Shown here: one piece after another, positions 14,401 to 28,900 of the stretch
Layout: each line of letters begins with the position of its first letter
Position numbering within the stretch: position 1 is the first letter of the stretch
From: Perca fluviatilis
Taxonomy: Eukaryota; Chordata; Actinopteri; Perciformes; Percidae
Length of the DNA: 64,000 bases
Direction: 5' to 3'
Assembly: GCF_010015445.1 (NCBI RefSeq)
Contig: NC_053120.1
Span: 7,719,614 to 7,783,613 of the forward strand
Program-made: the position numbers and the translations under genes
The notes under the pieces: generated by a model
Databases searched by the model: none
Told to the model about the DNA's origin: nothing
What the model saw: the letters and a program-made list of their open reading frames with translations, nothing else

Positions 14401-15892
14401 GCAAACATCGATTTGTTTCTCAAACAGAGGCACACATGGCCACTGGCACCCTGGGACAATGACGTCACAGCTTTTCCTGTGTGGGACGGGTAGGCCGGAG
14501 AGTGGTGATGTCAGCGCCAGTGACACTGACACTGACATCATGGATTTCCTGCGGCATTAGTGACTAATTATCCATGAGTGCAAGTGGTGCATAAAAGCAC
14601 AGTAGGGGCAGGTAATAATAAGTAATGCTTTATCTCTCTCTACCACAAGTGCGTTAACACACGTAGGTACAAAAATACTGAACGGAGACGTTCAGGGTGT
14701 GGCTGAGGAGAAATGTAAAGGTCTCTTAAATTATGTCATTATATTGGTGTTTTGTTAAGCAATTTCACTGAAGTCACTTGGTAATCAAAGAGAGCAACCA
14801 GTAGTATGAATGTATTGATTTTAAGGTTATATATTTTAGTGTTATTGGTGTAGTTTTACGGTTAAGACAATTTTAGTTTCTGTTGGTACAAGTTTCATCT
14901 TTAACTAGTTAACCATCATCATAACTGCTGAGTTCTATTTTTTAATTCATTAACGTTGAATTTTTCACTAGAAATATCTATGTTGTGTCCCAATACGACA
15001 CTGTACCCTCACATTATAGAGTATATAATCTGTACAATGATGTTGAATGCAATTATGTAATATTTAGGTCTATATAAAGTAAATTGATGTTAATCCATTT
15101 ATGTCTCTCTTTACTAAAATACAGAGATGTTATATTTTGTACTTCCAAAAAAACGATGCAAGCTAAAATTTTCATTAACACACTTTCAGTTTATGACTGA
15201 ACACTATCAGCAACGTTAAATGTATTCATTTTTTGAGGCGTCACTGGAGTCACCATTTCAGTTTCCTGTTCAATCCCCCAATGCAGCATATAACTTTAAA
15301 ACATAATTCCAACTCAAACTGTGCCATGGGGGTGTTTTGCAGCTCAAAGCATCAACTCCTCCCCTCTAAAGCCCTCCTGTGGGTGCCGAGTGCACGGCCA
15401 AACGCCCCCTCAGTGCGGCAGCGGCAGGGTCACGACGGGCCCCCGGGGGCCTGGGTAAACACTGGCCAATGCAGCCAACACAAGCGCCACACTGGGTTGT
15501 GCAATACAGCAGTGGGACATCTGGCCACATCACAGCACAGCGTTCCTGCTTTATGAGCAACAACAGCCGTAACTCTGAGAATAGAAGTGGCAGGAGCAAA
15601 CCCAATGGCCTGCTGCAGAAATGCTGACTGTGGAAAAAGGAGGATGAAGACATGGAAGGAGGCAAGAGAGAGGAAGAAAGAGAAAAGGAGTGTTTGTAGA
15701 AAAAATGGAAAGATGGAAGCGAAGTCAGAGAGGACGTTGAGAAAGAGCCGACCAGGGATCAAAAGGCTAAGGACGCGTTATCTGGCGAGCAGAGAGCTTT
15801 GCCCTTATAAGCTCATTGTGTGTGTAATGAAAAGGACACAAGCATCTCTGATTTCACAGGGCCACTCAATCAGCATGTTTGTTTATCACTAG

Positions 15893-16170
15893 AGCTGCAA
15901 CTAATGATTATTTTCATGATTACTAACTAGCTGATTTATAGTATTTTGATACTACTTTATCGCAAAGTCTACACAATGTCAGAAAACAGTGAACAGTTTC
16001 TAAAGCTTCTAAACATTTTTTTTTTTGTCTGAACAACTGTCAAGAACCTCAAAGATAGCTAATTCACAAAGGCAGCAAATCTTCAAATGTAAGCTGCTGG
16101 AACCAGAGAATGTGTGCGGGTTTTTGATAAATGACCCGACCAATCAACCAATTATTATAACTGTCTAGGA
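15893..16170 (+). repeat. Dispersed GCAACTAATGATTATTTTCA-type repeat
   Basis: The segment starts AGCTGCAACTAATGATTATT and includes ATGTCAGAAAACAGTGAACA and AAGCTGCTGGAACCAGAGAA. Diverged relatives occur at 49931-50135, 58874-59035, 25230-25358 (the 3' end only) and, on the minus strand, 2848-2922. The internal recurrence supports a dispersed family; I know it as frequent in teleosts, but its class is not clear to me. Confidence 0.65.
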
Positions 16171-16897
16171 TTCATTTTCTGTTTAAGCACTACTTGTTTA
16201 TCTCCCGCACTCCTCCTGTCATCCAACACGTTCTTTCTTCTGGCTTGTACGCGTTACGCACCATTCCTAGGTCGACTCTGTCAACCAATTCTGCATTGCA
16301 TGACCTCAGTGGCGACCGCCCCATCTTTGCTGAGCTGGCTGTGAACTGCACCGGTTCCCACACCTATCTATCTGTGGTAACCCATTAGGGTTTATTGGCT
16401 GACCCCTGACCTTTGCTGGGGTCGTAGCCAGGGCCTTCATTAGGGGATAAATCATAAACACCTGAGCGGCTGACCTGGGCGCAGCACTGGGGCTGCAGTC
16501 ATGTGGTATTCATTTTGGGTCGCGGTGGCGTGTAAATCGGGTTAAACCAGCGCCTGCGACCCTCTGGGCTCAGAGCACATATTAAAAATGTGACCACAAC
16601 CCACTCACTATGTGTCAGAATGTGTGTAAGAATGTGTCAAGTGTTTATGAGAAACCTGGCTCCACCAGTGAATGAATATGACTTTATATAGAGCATGTAA
16701 TTGAATACTTTTACACAATCCAACAATGGTTTACCTTCTGTTTTACTGCTTTATTGTGGGTTCTGCCTGTTGCTAAGTAATATTTTTAGACAACGTAATT
16801 TCAACTTTACAAAAAACTGTCATAATCATTCTTGTCTTCTCCTCTTCTACTCTATTACTACCAGGTGCTACAGCAACCTCAATTTCTTTTTACGTCA

Positions 16898-18208
<1,311 letters not shown>

Positions 18209-18401
18209 CGTAAGGTGAGCGAGGGTAGAAGGGAGTGGTTTCCTTCTGAGGGATCTCCTGAACTTTGCCGTACAGCTCACTGGTGGAGGCCTGGTAGAAT
18301 TTTACGCTGTTGGTCAGACCGCACGTCTTTATGGCGTCCAAGAGACGAAGCGTACCTACGCCGTCCACGTTAGCGGTGTACTCTGCCAAATCGAAGGAGA
18401 T
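18209..18401 (-). CDS. gmds: GMDS internal coding exon with catalytic Thr/Glu/Tyr (about residues 116-180)
   Basis: Sixty-four codons plus one base run from [20 protein letters not shown] to [10 protein letters not shown]. Counting from human Val50, the STSELYG motif places Thr155 and Glu157 here, and the final Tyr is Tyr179. These are the proton-relay and base residues of GMD. The general YxxxK motif of the SDR family is split: Tyr is the last full codon here and Lys lies in the next exon. Acceptor CTTTCTCAG and donor GTAATACT are canonical on the minus strand, and the donor is phase 1. Differences from human are few and conservative, such as Asn for Asp at 126 and Thr for Ile at 145. The longest coding exon in the window, it is intact. 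Confidence 0.98.
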
Positions 18402-18687
18402 CTGAGAAAGAAAAAGAGATGACTGAGTGATCTTGATAACATTACCTCTACTCATTATTATTAAACATTCTGTAAAGGATTCATACTATTTAATGTAGAC
18501 TATAGAAAAGAAGTGTAAACTGGAGACATCGATTTGTCTTAAAAATAAGGACTTAAGGCTTGCCTTTGACTCAACTTAGGCAAAAACATTCAAGTTTTGA
18601 CCTGGTGAAATCACGGAACAAGAAATAATAAATAATACTGCAACAGGCAGGCCTTGCACTGCCACACAGTTTGCATAGCTACTTATT

Positions 18688-18786
18688 AGAGATGAGAGAG
18701 ACAGAGACATCATGGCTTTCAAACGAGCAAAGTGGCAGGTGGTCAAGGCCACACCCCCACTCTCCACCTTGCCCCCCCACCTCAGC
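18688..18786 (+). repeat. Partial inverted copy of the 20586-21320 element
   Basis: ATCATGGCTTTCAAACGAGC and AAAGTGGCAGGTGGTCAAGG here are reverse complements of sequence at about 20985-21070. Both copies lie in the giant GMDS intron, about 2.3 kb apart and in opposite orientation, and this one is about 290 bp upstream of the exon acceptor at 18402. Confidence 0.88.
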
Positions 18787-20585
18787 CATATCTAAATTAA
18801 GAGGAGCTGGTATTGTCATGTCAGACAATCAGGGTGCAGTATTGTGACTGTTCTGCCTGTGAGGTCTCAAGTTTTGAAATTCATTTAAGAGATACCCTTT
18901 TAATCACCAACATGTAAATAATGAAGGCTATTGCCAAAGTATGCCTAAAAACAAAATGATGCAAAGTGAGTCACTTGACAGATGTCACAAGGTCACTGCA
19001 CATTACACACAAAGTCAAAGTCTGCCATAAAAGAAGAGGGGCGCGACAATGATGCCGAACGTAATTGGAGAATGTGTTGTTTCTGGAGTCCATCAGAGCC
19101 GATCAGAAAGCTCATACCTCAAACTAAATACTCCAACTCCCAGAATGCCTGTTTCCACTGCTGAGGGCTAAGATGGGAGGGAACTTAATGAACACTTGGG
19201 GGGAAATTAAGTTTAAATTAGAAATGGATGTGCCGTGCACGACTGTGCACTTGGACTATGTGTGCTTGTTTGAGTGCCAGGTTGGCCTCAGGCTCCAAAT
19301 CACGCGTGACGGTTTAAAGCCGTGCTGGTTAGTGGTCATCACACCTGGAGCGAATGGCATGAGCCCCGTCTGTACGGAGGAAACCCTTTGGCCCTTTAGT
19401 GCTTCCACACCGGCGCTGTACACACAGCCAGATAAAGACCCCTTATTTAAAGCTGGGACCCAAGAACACTGGGCCTCTATTCCACTCAAAGTCCATACAC
19501 ACACATGCACTGACACACAAACACACAGTGAGCAGGTTTGATCAGGTTCAATTACACTCCACAGCTCGGTGTAATTACCTGTGACGCTCCACTCACGCGT
19601 TTACTTTGCATTCTGACATTTTCATTTACTTCATTTACAAGAGAAAGTGAGGGGACACTTTATACACCAACATATACTGTACGTTTACATGACATTTTCT
19701 ACATGACACAAGAGGTGCACACAGTAATGGCAATACCTGTGCAAGTCCACTCCGAAATCCCAACAAACTGAATAGTGTACTTAAAGTTGAACAGTTGAAT
19801 GCACAGGTAGACTGGAGAAAAATTATTATTTACTGAGGAGATGTTTGATGCACGTAAAGATGTCCGAGGGACTAACTGCTGACCACACGGCCTCAGAATG
19901 TCAGCTACTTCCATTTTGAGTTAGACTTTTTTTTTACATGACATTCATCCATGAGAATTCAAGTGATCATAATATTAAACGGAATACATCGGACAATCTG
20001 AATACACTAACACAAACACACAGGTATAAAAATGTTTTGTGTCTTCAATTTATCTAGCCAACATTCAATTTATCAAGTTATCTTTTAGTTTATAGAATAA
20101 AACAGGTAAGGTGTAAGGTAAGGTGTAATCCATCCACAAATTCTTTATAGTCCGACCAACAGCCAAAATTATTTCATTTGTAATGATTTGGAATAAAAAA
20201 CAAGGAACTCTTTGCATTTTTAGAACGGTACCCAGGATATTAAAAACTAAAACTTCCAGTCAATCTATTGATTCACTGAATATTTGTTCCAGCACTGGTT
20301 TGTACTTCCAGAACTATTTGTTTAATTTATTAATGTGAGGAACGTTACAGTCTCCTCATCGCTCGACACAGATCTGATATTTTTGTCTGACAATATATTA
20401 CTGCTTTACTTCTGCTTTTACTACTTCAGGGGACGTTTGAGTGACATGCTTCATGTATGTCATGATGATTTGCTTTTCCACTCAGTACCACTCAATGTGT
20501 CACAACGATGGCTACTACACTATAGTTGCACCAGTGAGTTAGACAATAACTAATAATAATATTAGACAATTTTATTTCAAGGTCC

Positions 20586-21320
20586 CATGACATGGTGCTC
20601 TTTGGATGCTTTTATATAGACCTTAGTGGTCCCCTAATACTGTATCTAAAGTCTCTTTTATATAGACCTTAGTGGTCCCCTAATACTGTATCTAAAGTCT
20701 CTTTTATATAGACCTTAGTGGTCCCCTAATACTGTATCTAAAGTCTCTTTTATAAAGGCCTTAGTGGTCCCCAGATACTGTATCTGAAGTCTCTTTTATA
20801 TAGGCCTTAGTGGTCCCCCGATACTGTATCTGAAGTCTCTTTTATATAGACCTTAGTGGTCCCCTAATACTGTATCTGAAGTCTCTTTCCCAAAATTCAG
20901 CCTTGGTGCAGAATTACAGCCACTAGAGCCAGTCCAACAATGAGCTTTCCTTAGGACGTCCATTTCTGTGTCTGTAGCTATTGAGGAGGAGAGGGGGGGG
21001 GGCAAGGTGGAGGGTGTGGCCTTGACCAACTGCCACTTTGCTCGTTTGAAAGCCATGATGTCTCTCTCTCATGGGTGAGCCAAATTCTCTGGGCGGGCAA
21101 AGCAGAGAAAGGGGAGGTAACCTTGCTCCTTATGACCTCATAAGGAGAAGATTCCTGATTGGCCCATCTGAGCTTTAATTTTCTCAAAAGGCAGAGCAGG
21201 ATACCCAGGGCTCGGTTTACACCTATCACCATTTCTAGCCACTGGGGGACCATAGGCAGGCTGGGGGAACTCATATTAATGTTAAAAAATACTCATAAAG
21301 TGAAATTTTCATGCCATGGG
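20586..21320 (-). mobile_element. Inverted-repeat DNA element (GGTCCCATG ends) with internal minisatellite
   Basis: The left edge reads AAGGTCCCATGACATG and the right edge, inverted, reads AAAGGTCCCATGGCATG, so the two ends match over about 15 bases. Right-edge context TTTAAA suggests a TTAA-type target, with the left side altered to TTCA. The interior carries six 46-bp tandem copies and a block also found inverted at 18688. There is no transposase frame. This type is widespread in percomorph fish. Confidence 0.75.
20609..20884 (+). repeat. 46-bp minisatellite, six copies
   Basis: The unit starts CTTTTATATAGACCTTAGTG and continues to AAGTCT. Copies begin at 20609, 20655, 20701, 20747, 20793 and 20839 with exact 46-bp spacing and few substitutions. 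The array sits inside the GGTCCCATG-ended element, so copy number may vary between element copies. Confidence 0.95.
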
Positions 21321-22015
21321 ACCTTTAAAAGTGCAATATGTAATACTGACAGCTAGTGTTTAAAATAGTTACTGCAGTACACATTCGAAATACTGGAGAG
21401 AGTCGTCTCCCCCACCCCTCCTCCCCAGACTCCAAGTTCACGAAGGTTGCCAGTCTGAAACCGCAGCATCCACAACAATGTTGCTGGACGCTTGTCTCAC
21501 ATAGCCAGACATTACATCACAGCACAGCCGAGTAGCTAACGTTAGATGCTGGCTATATTGACAGTCATAAATGCCCGCGCTCATGCGGAGCTCTGTCCCC
21601 AACTGACAGACACAATTTTTCGGCTTAGAATTACAGTAGGAACCGCTAAAAATAACACTACCTTGCCATCCTTTCCAACCGACTGAACACACTTTATTGG
21701 CTTAGAATTACGGCAACAATCGCTACACTGCAAACTCACGGTCCTCTCTTTTTAGGATTTACAGCCTCCCTCTCTTGGCTTAAAATATGTAACTAACCGT
21801 TGTCGGCTAGCTACGGCCGCTGAACAGGCTACACATTGTAAACAGCCGTGGCCTGCTTGCCTGGTCCTCTGGTAACGTTAGCAGTTAGCAGGGTTAGCAA
21901 GGCGCAGTTAGCCAGGACCAGTCGAGATCACTTTACTGGCTGTGTCTCAATTGTTTTTGCGAGTAACCAACTCGGGTACTCTAGCTTCACTTCAATGTGA
22001 GTACACGAATGTTGA
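21317..22015 (+). repeat. Teleost dispersed repeat, truncated at a CA array
   Basis: The stretch beginning AAAGTGCAATATGTAATACT and including GTTGCTGGACGCTTGT, GTAGCTAACGTTAGATG and GAGTAACCAACTCGGGTACT matches a long dispersed teleost repeat that I recall. It has an internal near-duplicate, GGCTTAGAATTACAGTAGGA and GGCTTAGAATTACGGCAACA, about 85 bp apart. It directly abuts the preceding MITE and ends just before the CA array at 22058. Recognition is from memory only. Confidence 0.5.
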
Positions 22016-22054
22016 AATGACAAAAAAAACAAAAAAACTTTAGATTTTATCTCA

Positions 22055-22196
<142 letters not shown>

Positions 22197-22595
22197 AGAT
22201 TCCCTTTCTAACAATAGACATGTAATTCCAGCTCTCTCAGGTCCACCTTCAGCTCTTCCATCCTTACACATTTCTCCTCCTTTTTTGTCACTGCTCACTC
22301 TCCCTGGACCTCATAAACCTTATTTTATGCTACTACAGCACCTTCTTCACCGACACCCCCTCTGTCCTGCTGTCTGTGTGGGAGTCCCTCCACTCCTCTT
22401 GTTATTCCAACACCAAAAAAAGGCCTGCGACACACACACAGACTCCGGGTATCAAAACCAGCTGAGAGGGGCAGGGTCCAGGACGCCTTGACAACTTAAA
22501 TCAAACAAATTGCCTTAATGCCTCCATTCTCTGTCATTATGTAAGGCAGGGCCTGAGCGCTGACGGTTTAAAGGCCAGACGTTTGTGTACAACGC

Positions 22596-22600
<5 letters not shown>

Positions 22601-22670
<70 letters not shown>
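22601..22670 (+). repeat. (GT)n microsatellite, 70 bp
   Basis: A pure GT array about 400 bp right of the opposite-phase CA array, so the pair is inverted (CA then GT). Confidence 0.98.
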
Positions 22671-22671
<1 letters not shown>

Positions 22672-25600
22672 TGCTGCTGGGCCCCTTGGTCGACCTAGCA
22701 GATATTGTTCTGTTCTGGGAAGTCAGCCAGGCTCTGTCAGCATTGGGGGTCTGCCGCCGACGCGGAGAAAAAAAGCGATCTGTTTAAAAGGTTCTAAATG
22801 TACAGGATATACGTGCTGCATTTAGTGGTTTCATTTCTTTCCTGCTCACACAGGGCCTGTTGAAATGCATGCTTAAAACTGGGGAATGTGCCTCTGTGCG
22901 TGTGTGAATGTGTGAGTGTGTGCGTGTGTGAATGTGTGCGTGTCACATACAGTAGAGTGTTGGTGTGTGTGCGTCTTGACAGATGTATAAATATAAGCTA
23001 CGTGTATTCAGCCGTGGCCTCCCTCTGCATACCTGCATGGCCTTCCATACAGGATAATATGAAGGCATTAAACTCTATATATACACAGCAGTGGAAGAAT
23101 GAAGAGTTCTATTGTGCGTTCAGAGAGAAAAAAACCAAGTCAATCACTCCGGAGCATAGAAGCAAAATTTCTAAAGTGATTTTAAACGAGGAGATCCACT
23201 GATATTCAAAAAATACAATTTTATGGTTTGTCCAAAAAATAGATTGATTGATTAACTGAGTAAAGAACACACATTCTGGTGAGAGCTTCATAGTATTATC
23301 ATTATCTTTGTATTAATACAGCATTAGCTTGTTTTTCTCTGTTTGATATCATTATAAAGTGATTCTGTTTGGCAATAGATAATGACAATTATGTGTTTAG
23401 CACGCATTGTTATGTGTTCATGGCCCAATTTGACATAATCTGATATATCAGGGATTAATCTGATGATAATCCTTAATATGCCATTGACATGGGCATGTCA
23501 GCTGTTTTGTTTTTTAGTATTTATGTTACAGGTATATATTTGTGTAAATTTGTGTCCAAATGTATTTTTTGTTATTCTCAGTTTCGTTTATGCTCTTTTG
23601 AGAAAGTACAAGATTACGGAGCCCCACACATGACGTTCGAGAAAAAAAAGGGGGTTTCAAAATGTGTAATTCTGAATAAAAAAAAGAAATTACACATTGT
23701 TCAATTGCTAATTTGTATTATGCATTTAAATAATAAATAACATTCACATCAGAGAAATGCATATTTTTGAGCTATCCTCTCCACCACTGTAAATTGTGAT
23801 GATTGTGGTGCATGGGATCATAAAATCTAGGTAAATATATGTAATCGGATTTACTCTACTGTAAATTACCAATTTTCACCCATATCCCCCCCCCGCCCCC
23901 TCCTCCACGCAGGTGCTAGTAGCCAAGAAGGAAACTGAGGATTAAAAATACATGATGATGGACTCTTCAGAAGAGGTCATTATCTTCACTCAAGTTTCCG
24001 CGCAGGAAAGTCAACGGATGCCACAATCTTCTGAACATAGCCATACTGAGAAACACAGAGAGTGGTGTGGAGCTGATAGTCTTAATTAGCTTTGTAGCAA
24101 CTCATTTGGTAATGGCTTGAATGTAACGGACGTTCATTAATATCAAAAAGTTACACACTAAAGCTTTAATCACAGCTCAGATTACAGAGATATTACAGGA
24201 GAAAGACTACCCGTCTGTGAGCGTCACTTTCTCGTGAGAAAACGGGAGAGTGAGTGCGAGTGTGTGTGCATGAGCATGGGTGGGGGTTTGTTGGGGGAAA
24301 ACCACAGTCAATTACACCTTTACTCATCACATTACAGGCCAACTGAAATTAGAGCAGTCGTGTGTTAACAGGGCAAAGACAAACAGGCTGAATTCCCTCC
24401 AGGAGAGAGAGGTTTAGACCCGACCTGGCAACCCACGCACCGCCAGACAGATCAATTACTCCACTTTCATCAGCTCCACTACAGTGTCACTCATCTGCAT
24501 CATGAAGCCAAGATCTAGACCCCACTTTCCCTTGCAAACATGAAGCCTCAGTGCAGCGCTGCTCCTCTCCGTGTTTGGAGAGTTTGGAGTCTTTTTCTTT
24601 GCATCAGTGATCAGAAGGTGTGAATATTGCTTGGGCGAAGCAGTTTTAAGATAGTAATTTGTGTAATAATAAAGCCTCTTGGGGTGTGAAGTGTTTATAG
24701 ATGCTATCTGTTGGATCAGTCAGGCTATATATAAACGGAGTTTAGATTTTTCTCCTACCGATAAATTAGGTTGTTTCGTTTCCAAGACTACCTAGTTAAG
24801 GTTCAGGAAAGATCATCTTCATGGTTGAAAGAAACCAACATTGACTGCTGGTGGGAGACAGAATGCAAACTGTGATCTCCACTCGTGCAACTATTCAGTC
24901 CAGGTTCAAGCACAGACTGTGGGTTTACGGATCACAATGAAAACTAAAAATCCTGTCTTTGTATCACCTGCAACACATGCACCACTCTGCACCAGGAACT
25001 ACACTGGTTCTATTATGCCAATTAAAACACATTAAATGTCTGACAACATTGTAGTTTTGGGATGGCCAATCAGATCAGACACATGGTGTCAAATCATTTA
25101 AGGAAATCCTGGTGTCATTTTCAAAACCTTTATCTGAGGGGTTTTCCCTGAGCCCAAGTTAGCATCCTAAAAGGTCTAGTTTTGTCCTACCAACAATGAA
25201 AACCCAAGAGATATTCGGCTGACAATGATATACGACAAACACAAAGACAGAAGCAGCTAATCCTCTCACAGATTAATCGAATACCAAAATAGTTGTTTAT
25301 ACCTTTTCTTTTTAGCTGATCAACTAATTGATCAATCAATTAATTGTTGCAGCTTTAATTTGACAAAATAACTTTGTTAGTGTTGCTGAAAATGTAAGAT
25401 GCTTTCACAGTGTACAACCCAAGAAAATCTAAATTATTACTACTGTAGGTTACAACAATAGATTAAGGCAAATGTCTACAAAAAAATTGATTATTATGTC
25501 AACCACGATAGTAAAAAGTCAGTACGAATCATTAAAAAGGAACATGTGCTTACTTTGAAGTTCATACTTGCATTTTGGGTTTCTACTAGAATGTGTTTAC

Positions 25601-25751
25601 AGGTTTTAATGTTAAAAAACAAGAAATGTTCTCATAGCGTCTGTCTGCACCATCATTGCAGCCGGGGAATGATGTAACGGCACTGTAGCAGGACTTTCTC
25701 CCGATATATAGTATAGTTGTGACATCACAACTGTACAGAAGTCCTGACAGC

Positions 25752-25972
25752 TCGTTTGTGTTGACTTCGGGTCACACATTGACCCGTTTTCAATTTTTGT
25801 TTTATATCAGAAAATATGGGACGTTGAAATATGCGCTGAAAATGTGTACAAGAAAAATTTAAAAAATTTAAATGTTGGAAAAAGCAAAAACAAACTGAAA
25901 AAAAGGCGTCAAAAACGTTGGGAAAAAAAGTGTTTCTTTCAACGTTGACGGGAACATAACACAAGGGTTAAA
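25752..25972. mobile_element. Short inverted-repeat MITE, TTAA-associated (tentative)
   Basis: The left side reads TTGTGTTGACTTCGGGTCA. The right side, inverted, reads TTAACCCTTGTGTTATGTTC followed by CCGTCAACG. The two share the TTGTGTT and GGGTCA/CCGTCA pattern. The right edge is AGGGTTAA, as in a frequent teleost MITE with TTAA target sites. The left TTAA is not preserved. A GGGTCACACATTGACCC palindrome lies near the left end. Confidence 0.55.
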
Positions 25973-28900
25973 GGCACAGTTTCTAAATACGGGCTGTGTT
26001 CATTTCTCTGTGGTTTGAGCGTTTGGATACTTTCACAGTATTTATATATCGCCTCGACCTGCTTTATAATAAGAAATGACATGGAGTCTCACTTTTTACA
26101 ATATGGGACGTGTGATTTCTAATTCAGGTCTGTGACTGTATGGGTGTAGTGCAACATGATATGGAATTACTCCACAATTATTCCATGTTTTCCCCAGCTA
26201 CCTGCTGTAGCCTAAGCTACTGTTGCTGTATGCATGCCCACGCTAACAGCCCACTCTCCAAACAGAGCTGTATCTCCATCATCATGTGTTGTGATGAAAC
26301 TTGAGGGGGAATCAATCCACCTCCAGTTCTGTCTTGTTGTAATTGTGTCACTCAAGCTCGTCTGTGCATAAACACACACACACCTGTTAGAAAAACAAAG
26401 TGCTAATTTTTCCTTGCAGTGTGCCAATTTGCCTTACGCAGACACAATACAATTTAAAAGGAGAATACCAGAGACACAGTGAGTGACAGGGAGAGCGAGA
26501 CAGAGGCATGGATGTATGACATTGCATCTTCCACCTGGAACGTGTGATGCTCATTGAGTGTTTTCACGCTGGGAACAAGGTGTTCTTAAAATGGATTTCA
26601 ATAACAATATCACCCCCCAACATACACACATAAACGCATCTTTCCAAGAGTTCCCTCGTCAGTAACATCCTTTGTGTTCAACAGGTGACATTTGAAGGCT
26701 GACGGTTAAATATAGACAAGCGGAAACAATGCAAGCCTCTAAAGAGATTTAATTACAGAGTGCACCTGAAGGAAATCCGAACAGTTGAGTTTATTGATGG
26801 AGCGTCTCTTTAACATGAGCTCCCAGAATAGCACAACAGGTTCTCATGGTCTACATGAGTAGTTTTATAGTTTGGGTTAAATGAAGGACATTAGTTGGAA
26901 GGAAGCTTAGGAAGCTGGGATTAAAAAAAAAATGAAAAGATGCACGTCTTTGAATACAAAAGGCCTGAAAGACTTGTTGAAAGTGACAAGAGTGTTTTCA
27001 TCTTCATCTTGTGAGATGACAGGTATAGTCCCATTTAAGCTTAACTTCACTATGGGATGCAAATTATCACAGATGTGTTTCTTGGCAGCCGCCTTTCATA
27101 CAGGGAATGAAATGCTCCAGCATGCTTTGAAAACAGATTTTCTCCCTCATTTACTCAGGTGTTTCTTTTATTGTGTCTATTCACTGTATGCAGAGCTAAA
27201 GTGCAGAGAAAGTGACAGAATGTGAGGCTGAACACTGAAATGTTGATCTACTTGAAGAGAGTTTAAAGAAATAGGATTATAGAAATAAACTTCAAGGCAA
27301 ATTTAAGGTCAACATTTAGTTTTCAAATCAGGGATTTGCACATGGCATGACATGCATCCACCCAGCCACTAATCCCTCCCCCACTGATGTTCACTCATCA
27401 TTGCGATCATATCTGGATCTCTGCGTTTTTGTGTCTAATTACAGGCGTCTTCTGGACGGTTAGTGTGGAGGCTGCTGCAGCTATGGCAATGAACAAATAC
27501 AAGTCAAACAGATCAGGTGGATCTGAGAGACAGATGGGAGACGTGGGAGTGGGAGTAGTGCACGTGTGGAGAAATACGTGCTGCAGCAGCGTATGTCAGG
27601 GCAGGTAAACTGAGAGCTGGAGATTGGCTGTCAAACTCTGGATTTATGCAGTCGAGTCTGGAAAGTCCCTGTCTGCCTCCCGGCGCTCCGCTCTACCTCT
27701 TTTACTCCTTCTCTTTTTCTCTGCATCGTTTTCTCTTGATGGCATTAATGTGAACAGGTGGTGGCCAGTCTCTCAGGGCACCAAAATGAAGGAAATTTGA
27801 GGGGTACCTGAGCCAATGCAATCGGTTTTTAGTCCAAAACTCCATCATTTCATTTTGATAGTTTTTCCAGTACCACTGCCAGACACACATCCTTACAAAT
27901 AAATGATGTTACAACGAGCTTCAACTTTATTAAAGTAATACTCTGACAGAAAAAAAATAAAACGGCCATAGCAGGCACCTGTAAAAGCTCTAAAAACTCA
28001 TAGCACCAAACTGCAGGCGAACAAAGTTAGCAACTAGCTAGTGTCCCTAATGCCAGGAAGAAACTATGTCCCCAGTATAACACAACAACAAAGACTACCT
28101 ACAGATAAAGCTACAAAAGACATTTGGAAAGTAGACGAAAAATGCGTGTCAATATTTGCTTGGTCACAGATCTGATGAAAGGCGGGAGGTAACAATGTAA
28201 GGTAAACTGCTACAGAATGGTGAAAAAAGTGGTTGGCACTAGCAATAGAATATTTAAATGGAAATGAATTGCTGGTGGCAGAAAGGTCTTCATTAAGATG
28301 AGAAGTGCTGAATGCCATTAGAGTCGTAATTGCTGAAATCCATCAAATGGATCAGATAAGAGTGTAAAACGTGTTTATTAGGGGAGCAGAGGTGCAGTCG
28401 TACCCATTCCTTAAGCGTTGGATAAGAGCGCCTGGAATGGGAACTCCCTGGAAAAGTCAATCAAGAAGAGAAGAACCCCTTCCTTCCCGGGATCGCGTGA
28501 TCTACCCTTCAGACATTTACCACCAATCAATCACTCCGACCTCGCAAATATAAACACGCGTGTAAACACAGCAACAGGTCTTACTGCAGCGGGCTGCTGT
28601 CATGCCCCGGGGGCTGTTTGGAGCATTCACACGTGCGCACATTAACACACATGAATACACAGGTAGGAACAGCTTTGTCTTCAGTGACACTCTTCAGGAA
28701 TTTCAACAGTGGCTTTTGGGGGTGTAAGGCCATGTCACACTACAACCAGCTACAGCTAACCTGGTCAAATAAAGGCTAAAGTAAAATAGAAAAACAACCA
28801 CATCTGTTGCCAGTTGACTACACACTTATAAAATGGTGATAGTGATAATGTATGTGATCATGGGTCATTAGCGCTACCTGTTAAGCAAGGTGAAGAGTAA

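Noticed and set aside
23930..24170. End of a dispersed repeat (TCAAAAAGTTACACACTAAAG)
   Set aside because: Right-hand part looks repeat-like from memory, but no matching left end or duplication was found.
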